From NCBI RefSeq assembly GCF_036248255.1, contig NZ_CP109179.1:248001-312000 (forward strand): a DNA stretch of 64,000 nt, written 5' to 3'. Source of the DNA: Streptomyces sp. NBC_01717. GTDB lineage: Bacteria; Actinomycetota; Actinomycetes; Streptomycetales; Streptomycetaceae. The translations under genes and the position numbers were made by a program. Below the pieces are notes generated by a model. It saw only the letters and a program-made list of their open reading frames with translations, ran no database searches and was not told the origin of the DNA. This document shows, piece after piece, positions 38,646 through 48,098 of the stretch (the stretch's first letter is position 1; each line of letters begins with the position of its first letter).

Positions 38646-38885
38646 TCATTCGACAGCGCCCTTCTTGCGCGCAATCAACGCTGCGGTCTGGGCTAGCGTG
38701 CGGACGCCGTCCACGTCGGAGCCAAATCTGATGCCGTGCGCCTGCTCCAGCATCAGGGCGAACTCCACGCGGTCCAGCGAGTCCATGCCCAGGTCGTCCA
38801 GGCTCGCATCCGGCGTGAGCTGCTCTTCGGCGGCATGGAACCGCTGAGTCAGGATCTGTCGCATTCCATCAAAAATGTCGCTCAT
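38646..38885 (-). CDS. Stand-alone acyl carrier protein, 79 aa
   Basis: I chose the ATG at 38883-38885 because GGAG lies 6 bases upstream. The protein has the four-helix ACP pattern with LDDLGMDSLDRVEFALMLE, in which the Ser of DSL accepts phosphopantetheine. The next segment, HGIRFGSDVDGVRTLAQTA, matches helix III of ACPs. No ketosynthase, adenylation or thioesterase gene lies beside it, so its partner enzymes must be elsewhere. It is on the same strand as, and 151 bases downstream of, the SARP regulator, and could be an SARP target or part of its transcript. Confidence 0.88.
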   Translation of the reverse strand: MSDIFDGMRQILTQRFHAAEEQLTPDASLDDLGMDSLDRVEFALMLEQAHGIRFGSDVDGVRTLAQTAALIARKKGAVE

Positions 38886-39036
38886 GGGATGCTCCATGTA
38901 GTAGGTCGGGTCGCATCGATCGCATAGAGCTACACGCATGAGACGGTCAGTCGAGGTCATTCGAATTGCGACGCTCTGCTGGCGCGTGCCGCCGGGTGAG
39001 CTGACCACGCAGAGGCGCGGGCAGCCGCTGCCCCCT

Positions 39037-42000
39037 CTATGCCTCGGTACGCCCCGAACGCTCTGGAGCCGTGCCGGGGTCGGGGCGGTGATGCGCAGGG
39101 AATGCGCCGCTGTGGGGCAGTGGGTCGACGAACGTTCCGGCCGGTTCGGTGGACAGGGCCAAACCTCGTGTCAGCTGCTCGCCGAGGAACAGCGTCACCA
39201 CGCGGCCGGGAGTCTCCGGCTCGTCCGGGCACAACCCCTCCAGCCAGCAAGTGCTGTCCAAAACGTGAACGCGGTCCTGGACTTGGGTGGTCCAGGCCGC
39301 CATCTCACGCTCCGCCCTCTGCACGGACCAGCGCAGCCATGGTGCGAGGTGCTCCGTCACGGCGGAGAACTGCTCGGTCCAACGCGACACGGCGGTCCGA
39401 TCGTCGCGCAGCTGGGCGATGTGGCGCAGCGTCAGAGCCGTCACCGCCCGTCGCACAGGATGACCGTGCGGACCGAGCAGCTCGAGGGCGGTCAGGAGAG
39501 TCCGCTCTGCGTCGTCCGGCCTCCCCAGCAACAGCTGCGCCATGGCGCGGAGGTTGAGCGCGGCGGTCGGCAGGTCATGGCCTGGGAGATTCTGGAACAC
39601 GGGGTCGTTCAGGGATTCCAGGGCCGCTGCGTACCGGGCGGCTGCGACGTCGGCGTAGGCCAGCCGGAAACGGCCCTGTATCTCCCAGATATCCTCGCGG
39701 GCTTCGCAGGCGATACGGACGACGTCCCGCCAGTGCTGCCGTGCCTCTTCTGGCTGCCCGCCGACGTTTCGGATGTCGCCCAGCCGCAGTAGTGCGCCCA
39801 GGAGGTGCGTCCTGTTGCTGGATCGGAGGGCGCTGTGGACGGCGGCCTTCGCCTTGCGCGCGGCAGCGTCGACATTCCCCTCGATCACGTGGCAGCTTGC
39901 CCACAGGGAGTCGAGCGGTGAGCGGGCCGCCGTCTGGCCTTCGGCATCGGCCGCCTTGTCAGCCTCGATGAGCGCAACGCGGGCCTCGTCGAGCGTCCCG
40001 TGGCTCACGGTGGTCCAGAAGGTTAGCCCAAGGGTCTTGATGAGGACATCGGTGTCCGTCAGGAGTCGGGCCACGTCCACCGCTTGCCATGCGTGCAGGA
40101 TGGGGTCGGCCAGCAGTCCGCTCACGGCGCCGAGCCATGCGTACCAGCTCAGCGCATGGGCCAGTGACAGTTGGTATTGAGCCAGAGTGACCGGGCCGAG
40201 CGACCCGTCGGGCTGTGGACCGGGAGGATCTTTCCGGTCCAGCAGGTTCTGCAGCCAGTGGACCGCCTCGGCGCCCATGCCCATGGCGGCCCAGTAGTAG
40301 CCGAGTCGTCCAAGAAGGACTACGCGGCATACGTGCTCGTCGCGGCTCTGCAGCCAGTCCAACGTGTACCGCACGTTGGCGTGTTCGGAGGTGAGTTCCC
40401 ACATGTATGCCACCGGCAGTCGGTACTGTTCTGAGGCCAGTTGGGCGGTCGCCTCGAGCAGCCAGTGGGCCATCCGTTGGTGCACCTCCTCGCCCCGCCC
40501 GTCGGCCATGAGCCTAGCCCGGGCGTACTCGCGCACCGTGTCGAGCATGCGGTAGCGCACCTGGTCGTTGGCCTCTGTGTCCGTACGGAGGAGGAGCGAC
40601 TTGTCTATCAGCCGACTGAGCACCTCGGTGAGCGGTGACGAGGCGGTCAGATCGGGGCCGCAGACTGTCTCGGCCGCGGTCAGAGTGCATCCGCCGGCGA
40701 ACACAGAGAGGGCCTGAAGCACGCGCCGTTCGGACGGGGTCAGCAGGTCGTAGCTCCACTGCAGGGCGGCTGCCATGGTCTGGTGTCGTGGTGGTGCGGA
40801 TCGGGAGCGAACGGCCAGCAGAGGGAAGCGGTCTACTAGCCGCCGAGCGATCTCGATCGGCGGCAGCAGGGCCACCCGGGATGCCGCCAGTTCGACCGCG
40901 AGCGGCAACCGGTCCAACTTCGCGCAGATCTCGTGAATGGCTGAGTCGCCCGCTTCGAACGGCAAGTCGGGACGTTTGAGTTCGGCCCTCAGCACAAAGA
41001 GCTCTACGGCCTCCTGCTGAGTGAGCGGCGGAAGCGGGAGCAGACTCTCCCCGTCGATGGCCAGTGCCTCGCGGCTGGTGGCTACCACCACGACCCACGG
41101 GCATTCCAGCAACAGCGACTGGATGAGCTCGGCCACCTCATCGATCACGTGCTCGCAGTTGTCAAGGATCAGCAGCGCCCGGCGGCCGCGCAGCCCGTCT
41201 ATCAGCTGGGCTCCGGGCGAGTGTGCTACCGCGTCGTCGGGGTCATTCGGCTGCACCACGCCGAGAACCCGCTCGGTGACGTTGTCGCCGCGGCCCAGCA
41301 CAGACAGGTCGACGAACCAGGTTCCGTCGGCGTAGCGATGCGCGATGGTACGGCACACTTCCAGGACGGTTCGTGTCTTTCCCACGCCTCCTGTGCCCAC
41401 CACGGTGACCAGCCGGTGTTGGCCGATCTTGGCGCGCAATGATTCCAGGGTCGAGGCGCGGCCGACGAACCGGTCCAGTGGCGCCCGCAGATTGCCGATG
41501 GTTGAGGCGGCCGGTGCGGCGGAGGGGATCGGGGCTTGTGGTACGTCCCTCCCGTCCTTGCGCAGAGCGATGCGGGAGCCGTCATCCCGGTCGGCCGATG
41601 CGGGAGCGCTGGGCTCCGTGCGGCTAAGTTCCGCAGCCGCGGGCCGGGCCGCGGGGTCATCCCGGTCGCCCGAGGCGGCTGACAGCGAGCGGTCGTGCTG
41701 GAGGATCAGCCGGTGCAGCCGCGCCAGTGGAGGGGACGGTTCGGTGCCCAGAGTGTTCGACAGGAGGCGGCGGAGTTCAGCGTAGGAGTCCAGAGCTTCG
41801 GCTTGCCGACCGGTTCGGTACAAGGCGAGCATCAGCTGGGCGCGCCGCCGCTCTCGGTACGGGTGGCGGGCAACGTCGACCTCGAGCTCGGGTATTAGCT
41901 CCGCGTTGTCTCCCAGGGCGAGAGCGGCGTCGGTTCGGTCCTCCTCAGCCAACTGCCGGAGCCGGGTCAACTGGGTGCGAGCCGCCTCGACGCTGCTGCT

Positions 42001-42417
42001 GCTGGGAATGCCGACCAGCATCTCACCGCGCCAGAGCTGGAGGGCCTCGTCCATCAGCCTGCGTGCGGCGGTGAAGGAGTGCCGGCGTAGGGCCTCCTTG
42101 CCTTCGGCGGCCAGCTGTGCGAACCGGCTGCTGTCCAGCGCTGCCGGGACCGCGAGACGGTAGTTGTCACCAGACCGCTGCACGGACTCAGAGCCCAGCC
42201 GAGCGCGCAACTTGGAGACATGGGCCTGCAATGCGTTCAGGGGGTCCCGACCTTCGTGCTCGCCCCACAGCTCGTCGATGAGCTGGTGGGTCGATGCCGG
42301 CCCGGGCAGCCTGAGCAGCAGCAGAGCCAGCAGATGCCGCAGCTTTTCGCCCGGCAGCTGGATCAACTCGCCATCTTCGTCGGCCACTTCGAGAGGGCCG
42401 AGCAGCCGAAACTCCAC
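39037..42417 (-). CDS. Large SARP-family regulator with NB-ARC and TPR regions, 1,126 aa
   Basis: The GTG at 42415-42417 begins MEFRLLGPLEVADEDG, the standard opening of the SARP winged helix (DNA binding to about residue 95). A bacterial transcriptional activation domain follows to about residue 250 (ARHPYRERRRAQLMLALYRTG). The NB-ARC-like ATPase has GTGGVGKT with Lys near residue 346 and LLILDNCEHV as Walker B. The C-terminal 500 residues are TPR-like helices. This is the AfsR-like large-SARP layout, activating antibiotic or other specialised metabolism. No biosynthetic cluster is in the window apart from the ACP. No clear ribosome site precedes the start. Confidence 0.9.
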   Translation of the reverse strand: MEFRLLGPLEVADEDGELIQLPGEKLRHLLALLLLRLPGPASTHQLIDELWGEHEGRDPLNALQAHVSKLRARLGSESVQRSGDNYRLAVPAALDSSRFAQLAAEGKEALRRHSFTAARRLMDEALQLWRGEMLVGIPSSSSVEAARTQLTRLRQLAEEDRTDAALALGDNAELIPELEVDVARHPYRERRRAQLMLALYRTGRQAEALDSYAELRRLLSNTLGTEPSPPLARLHRLILQHDRSLSAASGDRDDPAARPAAAELSRTEPSAPASADRDDGSRIALRKDGRDVPQAPIPSAAPAASTIGNLRAPLDRFVGRASTLESLRAKIGQHRLVTVVGTGGVGKTRTVLEVCRTIAHRYADGTWFVDLSVLGRGDNVTERVLGVVQPNDPDDAVAHSPGAQLIDGLRGRRALLILDNCEHVIDEVAELIQSLLLECPWVVVVATSREALAIDGESLLPLPPLTQQEAVELFVLRAELKRPDLPFEAGDSAIHEICAKLDRLPLAVELAASRVALLPPIEIARRLVDRFPLLAVRSRSAPPRHQTMAAALQWSYDLLTPSERRVLQALSVFAGGCTLTAAETVCGPDLTASSPLTEVLSRLIDKSLLLRTDTEANDQVRYRMLDTVREYARARLMADGRGEEVHQRMAHWLLEATAQLASEQYRLPVAYMWELTSEHANVRYTLDWLQSRDEHVCRVVLLGRLGYYWAAMGMGAEAVHWLQNLLDRKDPPGPQPDGSLGPVTLAQYQLSLAHALSWYAWLGAVSGLLADPILHAWQAVDVARLLTDTDVLIKTLGLTFWTTVSHGTLDEARVALIEADKAADAEGQTAARSPLDSLWASCHVIEGNVDAAARKAKAAVHSALRSSNRTHLLGALLRLGDIRNVGGQPEEARQHWRDVVRIACEAREDIWEIQGRFRLAYADVAAARYAAALESLNDPVFQNLPGHDLPTAALNLRAMAQLLLGRPDDAERTLLTALELLGPHGHPVRRAVTALTLRHIAQLRDDRTAVSRWTEQFSAVTEHLAPWLRWSVQRAEREMAAWTTQVQDRVHVLDSTCWLEGLCPDEPETPGRVVTLFLGEQLTRGLALSTEPAGTFVDPLPHSGAFPAHHRPDPGTAPERSGRTEA

Positions 42418-42511
42418 ACGAGGAGTATGGCGTAAAACGCCAGGTAGCTGAGGTCTTCGACCGAATCATAGTGATGTTTCGACTGATGTGGTTCCATGCA
42501 TCCACCCCGGA

Positions 42512-43234
42512 TCAGCCGGCGCGCTCGGCACGGGCGTCCGCCCGGTCCAGAATCGCCCGCATCGATCGCAAGGCGTAGAACAGCCGCGACTTGACGGTTC
42601 CCACCGGGATGCCGAGCCGATTGGCTATTTCTTCCATCGAGAGGTCCATCAGATAGGCGAGACGGAGGACCTCCTGCTGCTCGGACTTGAGCTTCGGCAG
42701 CGTCCGCTGCACGGTTATAGCGGCAACGACTTGAGCGTACCCGTCGTGGCTGTGTGGCATGTTCCATGTCAGTGTGGCGTCGCAAGCCACCTCCTTGGGC
42801 CTGGCCTGGCGGCGCCGATGGGTGTCGACAAGCACGTTCTTGGCGACGGTGGTCAGCCACGCCTGCGTGGCCTCAGGGCAGGTGTCCAGCCGCTCGGCAT
42901 TGCGCCAGGCGCGCACCATGGTCTCCTGCAGGATGTCTTCCGCCAGGTGTCTGTCCCCATCGACCCGAGACAGCAGCAGACACATCAGATACCGGTAGTG
43001 GTCCCGGTAGACCTGCTCGAGCACGGCCTCGCGCCGCGACGGTGTCAGAGCGGGGAGCGACGTGCCCTGAGGCACAAGCGACCCCTGCCATCCGGCGTGC
43101 GGGCGAGGCATGGGGTTCGGCGCCTTGTTGGGCGCCTTCCATGGAATGGCAGCGGACACAGGCGACTTTGGTCCATGGGCGGGTCCGTCCACCTTTACGT
43201 CGGTGGACGGTGCGTATGTAGCGGGCGCGAACAT
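42512..43234 (-). CDS. ECF-type RNA polymerase sigma factor, 240 aa
   Basis: I chose the ATG at 43232-43234 (MFAPATYAPS), preceded by GAAAGCGAGAGAGCC. The second sigma gene at 57645 has the same upstream sentence and the same opening residues. After a 70-residue Pro-rich head, region 2 contains YLMCLLLSRVDGDRHLAEDI and ETMVRAWRNAERL. Region 4 contains LAYLMDLSMEEIANRLGIP and VGTVKSRLFYALRSMR. No anti-sigma gene lies next to it. It is 94 bases upstream of the SARP gene on the same strand, so the two may be one operon. Confidence 0.9.
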   Translation of the reverse strand: MFAPATYAPSTDVKVDGPAHGPKSPVSAAIPWKAPNKAPNPMPRPHAGWQGSLVPQGTSLPALTPSRREAVLEQVYRDHYRYLMCLLLSRVDGDRHLAEDILQETMVRAWRNAERLDTCPEATQAWLTTVAKNVLVDTHRRRQARPKEVACDATLTWNMPHSHDGYAQVVAAITVQRTLPKLKSEQQEVLRLAYLMDLSMEEIANRLGIPVGTVKSRLFYALRSMRAILDRADARAERAG

Positions 43235-43312
43235 GGCTCTCTCGCTTTCTGGGGCGGCGGCAAGCCGAATTCCGTTTGCCCGGACGGGCATGTGACGGAT
43301 TCCACCCGGTGG

Positions 43313-43370
43313 CGCTGAAGAGTTCCCGACGTGGCGCTGACGTGGCGGCCATTCGCTGACGTGCCGCTGA
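43313..43370 (-). promoter_or_regulatory. Four direct repeats TCAGCG upstream of the sigma gene, SARP-type spacing
   Basis: On the minus strand TCAGCG occurs at 43365-43370, 43354-43359, 43335-43340 and 43313-43318, with start-to-start steps of 11, 19 and 22 bases. SARPs bind direct repeats at 11-base or multiple spacing, with the last repeat about 8 bases before the -10. TGGAAT stands 8 bases after the last repeat. The site is 79-136 bases before the sigma start. Confidence 0.5.
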
Positions 43371-43499
43371 AAGTCGCAGACCGGAGGGGCCCCGATGGTC
43401 TTGCCTGAACATCTCCGGCGTCAGCGGGGGAGCGAAACGCACGGCAGCAGTCCACGTAGCTCAAGGGGATTCGGGCGTTCGCCCCGGAGCGTCAGGGAC

Positions 43500-44078
43500 G
43501 CTGGTCCCTCTCCCTGCAAGCGATGCTTGGTCGTCTCGGCAAGACATTCTCCGTGTTCTTCCGCCGTATAAGTGCCGGGGGCAAGCCGGGTTACCCACGT
43601 CTTCGCGGAGTCGTCCGCTTCGAAATGGTGGACTTCCCCAGGTACGGCGACGGCTGCCAGTGAGACTTCACCCCGCACGGCCTTGTTACCCGCGTGCGCT
43701 TCCAGGGCATCGGGCACGTCCCGGGTGCACCAGCATCGTGCCTGGCCGGCAAGGTCAAGTCCGTCTCGGTCAAGAGTGAGAGCAAGCGCTGGTACATGGC
43801 CCTGGCTGTCGAGCGGTCCGAGCCCGCGCCGCTGTCGCGACTGGCAGTAATTTCGGCATCGCGAGGGGCATAGCCTCGTTTCTCACCGCATTCACCGGTG
43901 AGCGCGTCTGCCAACCCGCGCCACGGCAGCAAGGCCGCAGCGAAACTCGAAGCCGCACAGCAGTCGCTCAGCCGGTACAAACAGGGATCGGAGCGTCGTC
44001 GTAAGGCCGCTGTCAAGGTGGCCACTCTGCCACGCAAGGTACGTCGACGGCCCCTGTGCCACGCACGCAAGACTGCGC
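43500..44078 (+). pseudogene. Broken TnpB gene, N-terminal to middle part
   Basis: The plus strand reads LGKTFSVFFRRISAGGKPGY, then FPRYGDGCQ, an in-frame TGA where the family has Trp, then VTRVRFQGIGHV. Next come KSVSVKSESKRWYMALAVE, FGIARGIASFLTAFTGERV and NPRHGSKAAAKLEAAQQSL. Frame changes fall near 43720, 43820 and 43910. The order is colinear with an IS1341-type TnpB, but the gene cannot be translated. Confidence 0.75.
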
Positions 44079-44232
44079 TTGATCCCCGAGGAGGAGCCGA
44101 CTGAGCGGCGGTCGTGGACGCTGCCGTCGCTGCGGAAGGCATTCAACGAGGACAAGCGCACCAACCCGCGCTTCGCCGGCTGGAGGGAGGAGAACTCCAA
44201 GGAGGCGTACAACGCCGGCCTCAAGGCGAGCT
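44079..44232 (+). pseudogene. Fragment of a second TnpB, N-terminal part
   Basis: The plus strand reads RSWTLPSLRKAFNEDKRTNP and then FAGWREENSKEAYNAGLKASS. This resembles the WWxENSKEAYxxGL segment near the start of a different TnpB subgroup. It comes after the middle of another TnpB, so two separate insertions are overlaid. It ends at the stop of the SorC regulator. Confidence 0.55.
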
Positions 44233-45330
44233 CTACCCGACCCGGACGGCCTCCAGAGGAACTGCGGCGGATATATCGCGCACGATCGCCCCAGTCGCCG
44301 CACGTGTCGGCGGCCGACGGGCAGTGTCGCGCACGGGCAGATCACCGGACGGGGGGACGCTCAGGATATGGAGCGCCGCTGCCCTGTCCGTGACGATCCC
44401 CGTCAGCAGGCCGGATGTAAGGACTGCGCCGATCGCCTCCGCTTTCTGAGCGCCTCCGGCGACGCCGATCACCTCAGGAATGTGGACGAGCTGCTCATTG
44501 GTGACGGAGATCGTACGCTCATTGAGATCGGTCCTGATCACGCTGCCGTCGGAACCGAAGAGCAGGGCCGTCATCTCCGCGACGACCCCGAGCTTGCGGT
44601 AGAGCTCGCGTTCCTCTTCGCAGAGGGCGTCGTAGACGGTGGAGAGGGTGGGGCCCCAGCCGCCGATGGGAACGACCGCCTTGGTGACTTGGTTGAACTG
44701 GTCGAGGGACTCGGCGATGCTTGGCTGGCAGCGGAGGATGTCGGCCGTGAGTTTGTTGGGCAGGACCAACGGTGCGTAGATGGGATAGCTCTTGCCGCCG
44801 GAGATGGCCGCGGTCTTGCGGACTGCCTCAACGGAGTTCGCGTTGATGGGTTCAAGCGGGTGCACGCCGGTCAGCTGGACCACGGTGCACGGGGGCAGTT
44901 TGGTGAAGCCCTCGCTCACGGAGTTCACGGCGCGGCCCCATGCCAGCCCGAGGACGTCGTCGGGCTCCACGATCTCCGCGATGAGCTGGGCGGCGACCGG
45001 GCCAAGCCACTCCGTGACCGGCTCGGGACCCGCTGGGTCCTGCGTCGGCGCCTGTACCACGATCGCATGCTTGAGGCCGAACCGGCGGCGCATCGCCGCC
45101 GACAGCCTTGCGTCGATCTCCGCGGGGACCGTGATCCTGATTTCCACGATGCCCTGGGCCACAGCTGTTTCGAGGAGGCGGGCTACCTTGAAGCGGCTGA
45201 TGTCGAACTCCTCGGCAATCTCCACCTTCGACAGGTTGTCGAGATAGAACCGCCTGGCGACAGAGGCGGCAAGCAATACCTCGGTCGGCGGCAGGGGAGA
45301 CGGCGCACTACCCGTGTCTGATCCATCCAT
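44233..45330 (-). CDS. SorC/DeoR-type sugar-responsive transcriptional regulator, 365 aa
   Basis: ATG at 45328-45330 with a weak AGAGAG upstream. A helix-turn-helix lies at about residues 20-65 (YLDNLSKVEIAEEFDISRFK, VARLLETAVAQGIVEIRI). The SorC sugar-phosphate-binding domain follows, with DVLGLAWGRAVNSV, VVQLTGVHP and VVPIGGWGPTLSTV. The last 40 residues (after LTGIVTDRAAALHIL) are not typical of the family. They overlap TnpB-derived DNA, so the original end may have been replaced. No sugar operon is adjacent. The effector is unknown. Confidence 0.85.
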   Translation of the reverse strand: MDGSDTGSAPSPLPPTEVLLAASVARRFYLDNLSKVEIAEEFDISRFKVARLLETAVAQGIVEIRITVPAEIDARLSAAMRRRFGLKHAIVVQAPTQDPAGPEPVTEWLGPVAAQLIAEIVEPDDVLGLAWGRAVNSVSEGFTKLPPCTVVQLTGVHPLEPINANSVEAVRKTAAISGGKSYPIYAPLVLPNKLTADILRCQPSIAESLDQFNQVTKAVVPIGGWGPTLSTVYDALCEEERELYRKLGVVAEMTALLFGSDGSVIRTDLNERTISVTNEQLVHIPEVIGVAGGAQKAEAIGAVLTSGLLTGIVTDRAAALHILSVPPSGDLPVRDTARRPPTRAATGAIVRDISAAVPLEAVRVG

Positions 45331-45564
45331 GTCTGCTCTCTTTCACGGCGCATGGGAGGCTTCAGTACGTGCCACCCCATCCCGGAGCAGGTGTGGCCTG
45401 TCCCGCCGGGGAGCACTCAGTCATGGCATCAACATGCTGTCCGGCGGGATCTGCAAGGAAGCTCTATTAGTTCAACGCAGTGGGCGTGAGCTGGTTCAGC
45501 GGGATCTAGTGCCGCATCAGGTTCGTCGGGTTGGGCGGTCTGCGCCGATAGCTCCGTGACTCCT

Positions 45565-45584
45565 CCCCCTCGTGCACGAGGGGG
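45565..45584. other. Perfect 20-base palindrome at the end of a TnpB relic
   Basis: CCCCCTCGTGCACGAGGGGG is self-complementary. On the minus strand it is followed by AGGAGTCAC, directly after the last TnpB codons. This is the position of the right-end hairpin and omega-RNA scaffold end in IS200/IS605-type elements. Confidence 0.5.
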
Positions 45585-45591
45585 CTGCTCG

Positions 45592-45720
45592 CTATGCCGG
45601 TGAGGCTTCGCGACGGGCCAGCCCGGCCCGTAGAACGTTCAGGGCGCCCACCGTGTCCGCGTGCGCGCTGTGGTCGCACGAGACGCAGTGATAACTCGTT
45701 GGAGTTGGTGGTGCGAGCCC
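45592..45720 (-). pseudogene. Relic of a TnpB C-terminus (zinc ribbon)
   Basis: The minus strand reads YHCVSCDHSAHADTVGALNV and then LRAGLARREASPA-stop, matching the end of TnpB proteins in Streptomyces. Upstream sequence to the IS110 start shows no continuous TnpB frame. The rest of 45331-45915 holds nothing else I recognise. Confidence 0.65.
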
Positions 45721-45915
45721 GTCGCACGGTGATCTCTTGCATTCCCCGAGCCGTCCGAGCTCTGGGAACAGACCGAAGCCCGTGCGGTGAGCTGGTGCCA
45801 CGAACGGCTTGTGAGGTGTCGGCCCGTTCCCTGATCGAGGCCTGGAATTAGGTCGCTGCGTGGCCCCGCATGCGCTCGTGACCAGCGCAAACACCCACAC
45901 TTCGGGGAGGGAAAG

Positions 45916-47095
45916 TTGATCTACTGCGGCATCGACTGGGCCGAGAAGACACACGACGTCGCGCTGGTCGACGACGACGGCACACTACTCCTGGCCAAGC
46001 GCCACATCACCGACGACGCGACCGGCTACAAGATCCTGCTGGATCTGCTCGCCGAGCACGGCGACACCGAGGACACCCCGATCCCGGTTGCCATCGAGAC
46101 CTCCCGCGGCCTGCTCGTCGCGGTCCTGCGGACCGGGAAGCGCCAGGCCCGCCGCCCTCGACGCCTACCTGCACTGGCAGAACTGACTCTGCCGCCCCGC
46201 GACCCGCATCCTGCTCGTGGCCGCCGCACGCTACCGCGACCGTCACGCGGTCACACGGAAGAAGTCCGGCCCCGGCGACGCCCTCGTCCCGGCGAACATC
46301 CTCCGCACCGATATGCACGCCCACCGGCCGTTGCCCAAGGACAGCGATCTCGCCCGCGCCATCGCCGTCCTCGCCCGCGCCCAGCAGGACGCCATTTGGA
46401 ACCGGCAGCAGCTCGCCAACCAGCTCCGCTCGCTCCTGCGCGAGTACTTCAGCTCGCCCCCACACCCTCACGGGCGGCCCGGCTGTCGCTCGCGCAACTG
46501 CGCTCGGCACTCAAGCGCGCCGGCCGCCAGCGCCGCATCGACGCCGACGCCGAGCGCATCCGCGAGGTCCTGCGGGCCGAATACGCGCACCAGCCACCGC
46601 TGGTCGAGGACGCACTGGGCAAACAGATGCTCGCACTGCTGCGGCAGCTCGACGCCGCCTGCACGGCCGCCGACCAGCTCGCCGAGGCGGTGGAAGAGGC
46701 CTTCCCTCAGCATCCGGACGCCGAGATCATCCTGAGCCTCCCCGGGCTCGGCACCCAGCTCGGCGCCCGGATCCTCGCTGAGATCGGGGACGACCACGCC
46801 CGCTTCGCCACTGCCCGCGGAATGAAGGCCTACGCCGGTGCGTCCCCCATCACCAGGGCGTCCGGCAAGAAGTCCAGCATCACCAGACGCTGGGTGAAGA
46901 ACGACCGGCTCAACCACGCCAGCTACCTGTGGGCCTTCGCCTCACTGACCCACTCACCGGGCGCAAAGGCCCACTACGACCGCCGCCGCGAGGCCGGGGA
47001 CTGGCACGCCGCCGCTCAGAGAAACCTCTTCAACAAGATGATCAGCCAGTTCTACCACTGCCTCCAGAAGCAGGCGAGTTCGGTCTTCCAGGTGC
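45916..47095 (+). pseudogene. IS110-family transposase gene with two frameshifts
   Basis: The ATG at 45916 has GGGAGGGAAAG upstream. The N-terminal DEDD domain begins IYCGIDWAEKTHDVALVDDD. Around 46145 the match jumps to another frame (AAARYRDRHAVTRKKSGPGD, then ANILRTDMHAHRPLP). It returns near 46470 (LSLAQLRSALKRAGRQRRID). The C-terminal domain is intact (ILSLPGLGTQLGARILAEIG, then YAGASPITRASGKKSSITRR). An open frame spans the whole stretch, but its middle 110 codons are nonsense Arg/Pro-rich sequence, so the protein should not be active. Its end runs into the ISAzo13 fragment. Confidence 0.8.
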
Positions 47096-47983
47096 GGGTG
47101 CGATATCCGTTGGAGCCGACGGCATCAGCGTGATCAGTGGCCGGTCGGCTGTTGGATAGGCGGTTCGTCCGGCGCCGTTCCACCATCGGCGGATCGATTT
47201 GACAGCGAATGCGGCGGTGTCGTGGTCGGTGCCCACGTTGACCCAGCCGGTGTTCGTGGTGACGTCGTAGATGCCGTAGGGCACTGCTCTGCCCAGCTCG
47301 CAGTCGGGGAAGTCGTGGGTGTCGACTCGCACCGGCTCGCCTCTCGGTTCCCATTCGCGGCCGTTGTTCTTGAAGGGGCCGACCAGTTCCTTCTTCTTCG
47401 TGTCCACGCTGATCACCGGAGCCCCGCCGTCCTGATGGTCGCGGGCCTGTTCGTTGAGGTAGTGGAACTGCGCGTCTCGGTCGGGGTGCTGCTTGCCTTC
47501 AAGGGTCTTGGCGTTGCTCTGCAGGCTGAAGCCCTCCTCGCGCAGGAGGTCGCCCACCGTGTCCGCGCAGATCCTGTGGCCCTGCCGGGTCAGCTGTTCG
47601 GCGAGCTTGCGGGTGGATTTGGTGGTCCAGCGCAACGGCGACATGGGATCTCCGCGGACATCGGGCTCGACCAATGCGAGAAGCACCTTGCGGACGACTG
47701 GGTTGAGGTTGGCGACCCGTTTACGGCCGCCGCCAGGCCAGCGCACACGTCCCAACGGCGCTTCTTGAGAGCCGAATTCTCGCACTCCGGCCGAGACTGT
47801 GGCCTCACGAACACCGACGGCACGAGCGACTGCTCTGATCCCGCCGTGACCGAGGGACTGGGCCTCCGCCCCCATCAACAGACGACGCTGCCGCTCATCG
47901 AGATGCGGCAGAATCACCTCGAACTTCACTGCCAACACGTCCCGTTGCTCTTCCAGCCCGCTCACGCCAGACCAACGAACCAC
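47070..47983 (-). pseudogene. ISAzo13-type transposase, frameshifted and truncated
   Basis: The minus strand opens MVRWSGVSGLEEQRDVLAVK and contains VSAGVREFGSQEAPLGRVR, TRQGHRICADTVGDLLREE, PVISVDTKKKELVGPFKN and YGIYDVTTNTGWVNVGTDHD, the ISAzo13/DDE pattern. Near 47120 one base is missing. The true continuation, DAVGSNGYRTRTWKTELA, is in another frame. The rest of the DDE domain is absent, because the IS110 end starts there. Confidence 0.8.
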
Positions 47984-48098
47984 CGAGCGGAAAGCTACGA
48001 GTTAATGATCTGCACGCCCATAGCTTGGCGTTTATGGTCTGGGGTCGAACATGGCCTCGAACTTGCTGATGGGTTTGGTTGTCCCCCGGACGTGAGAG

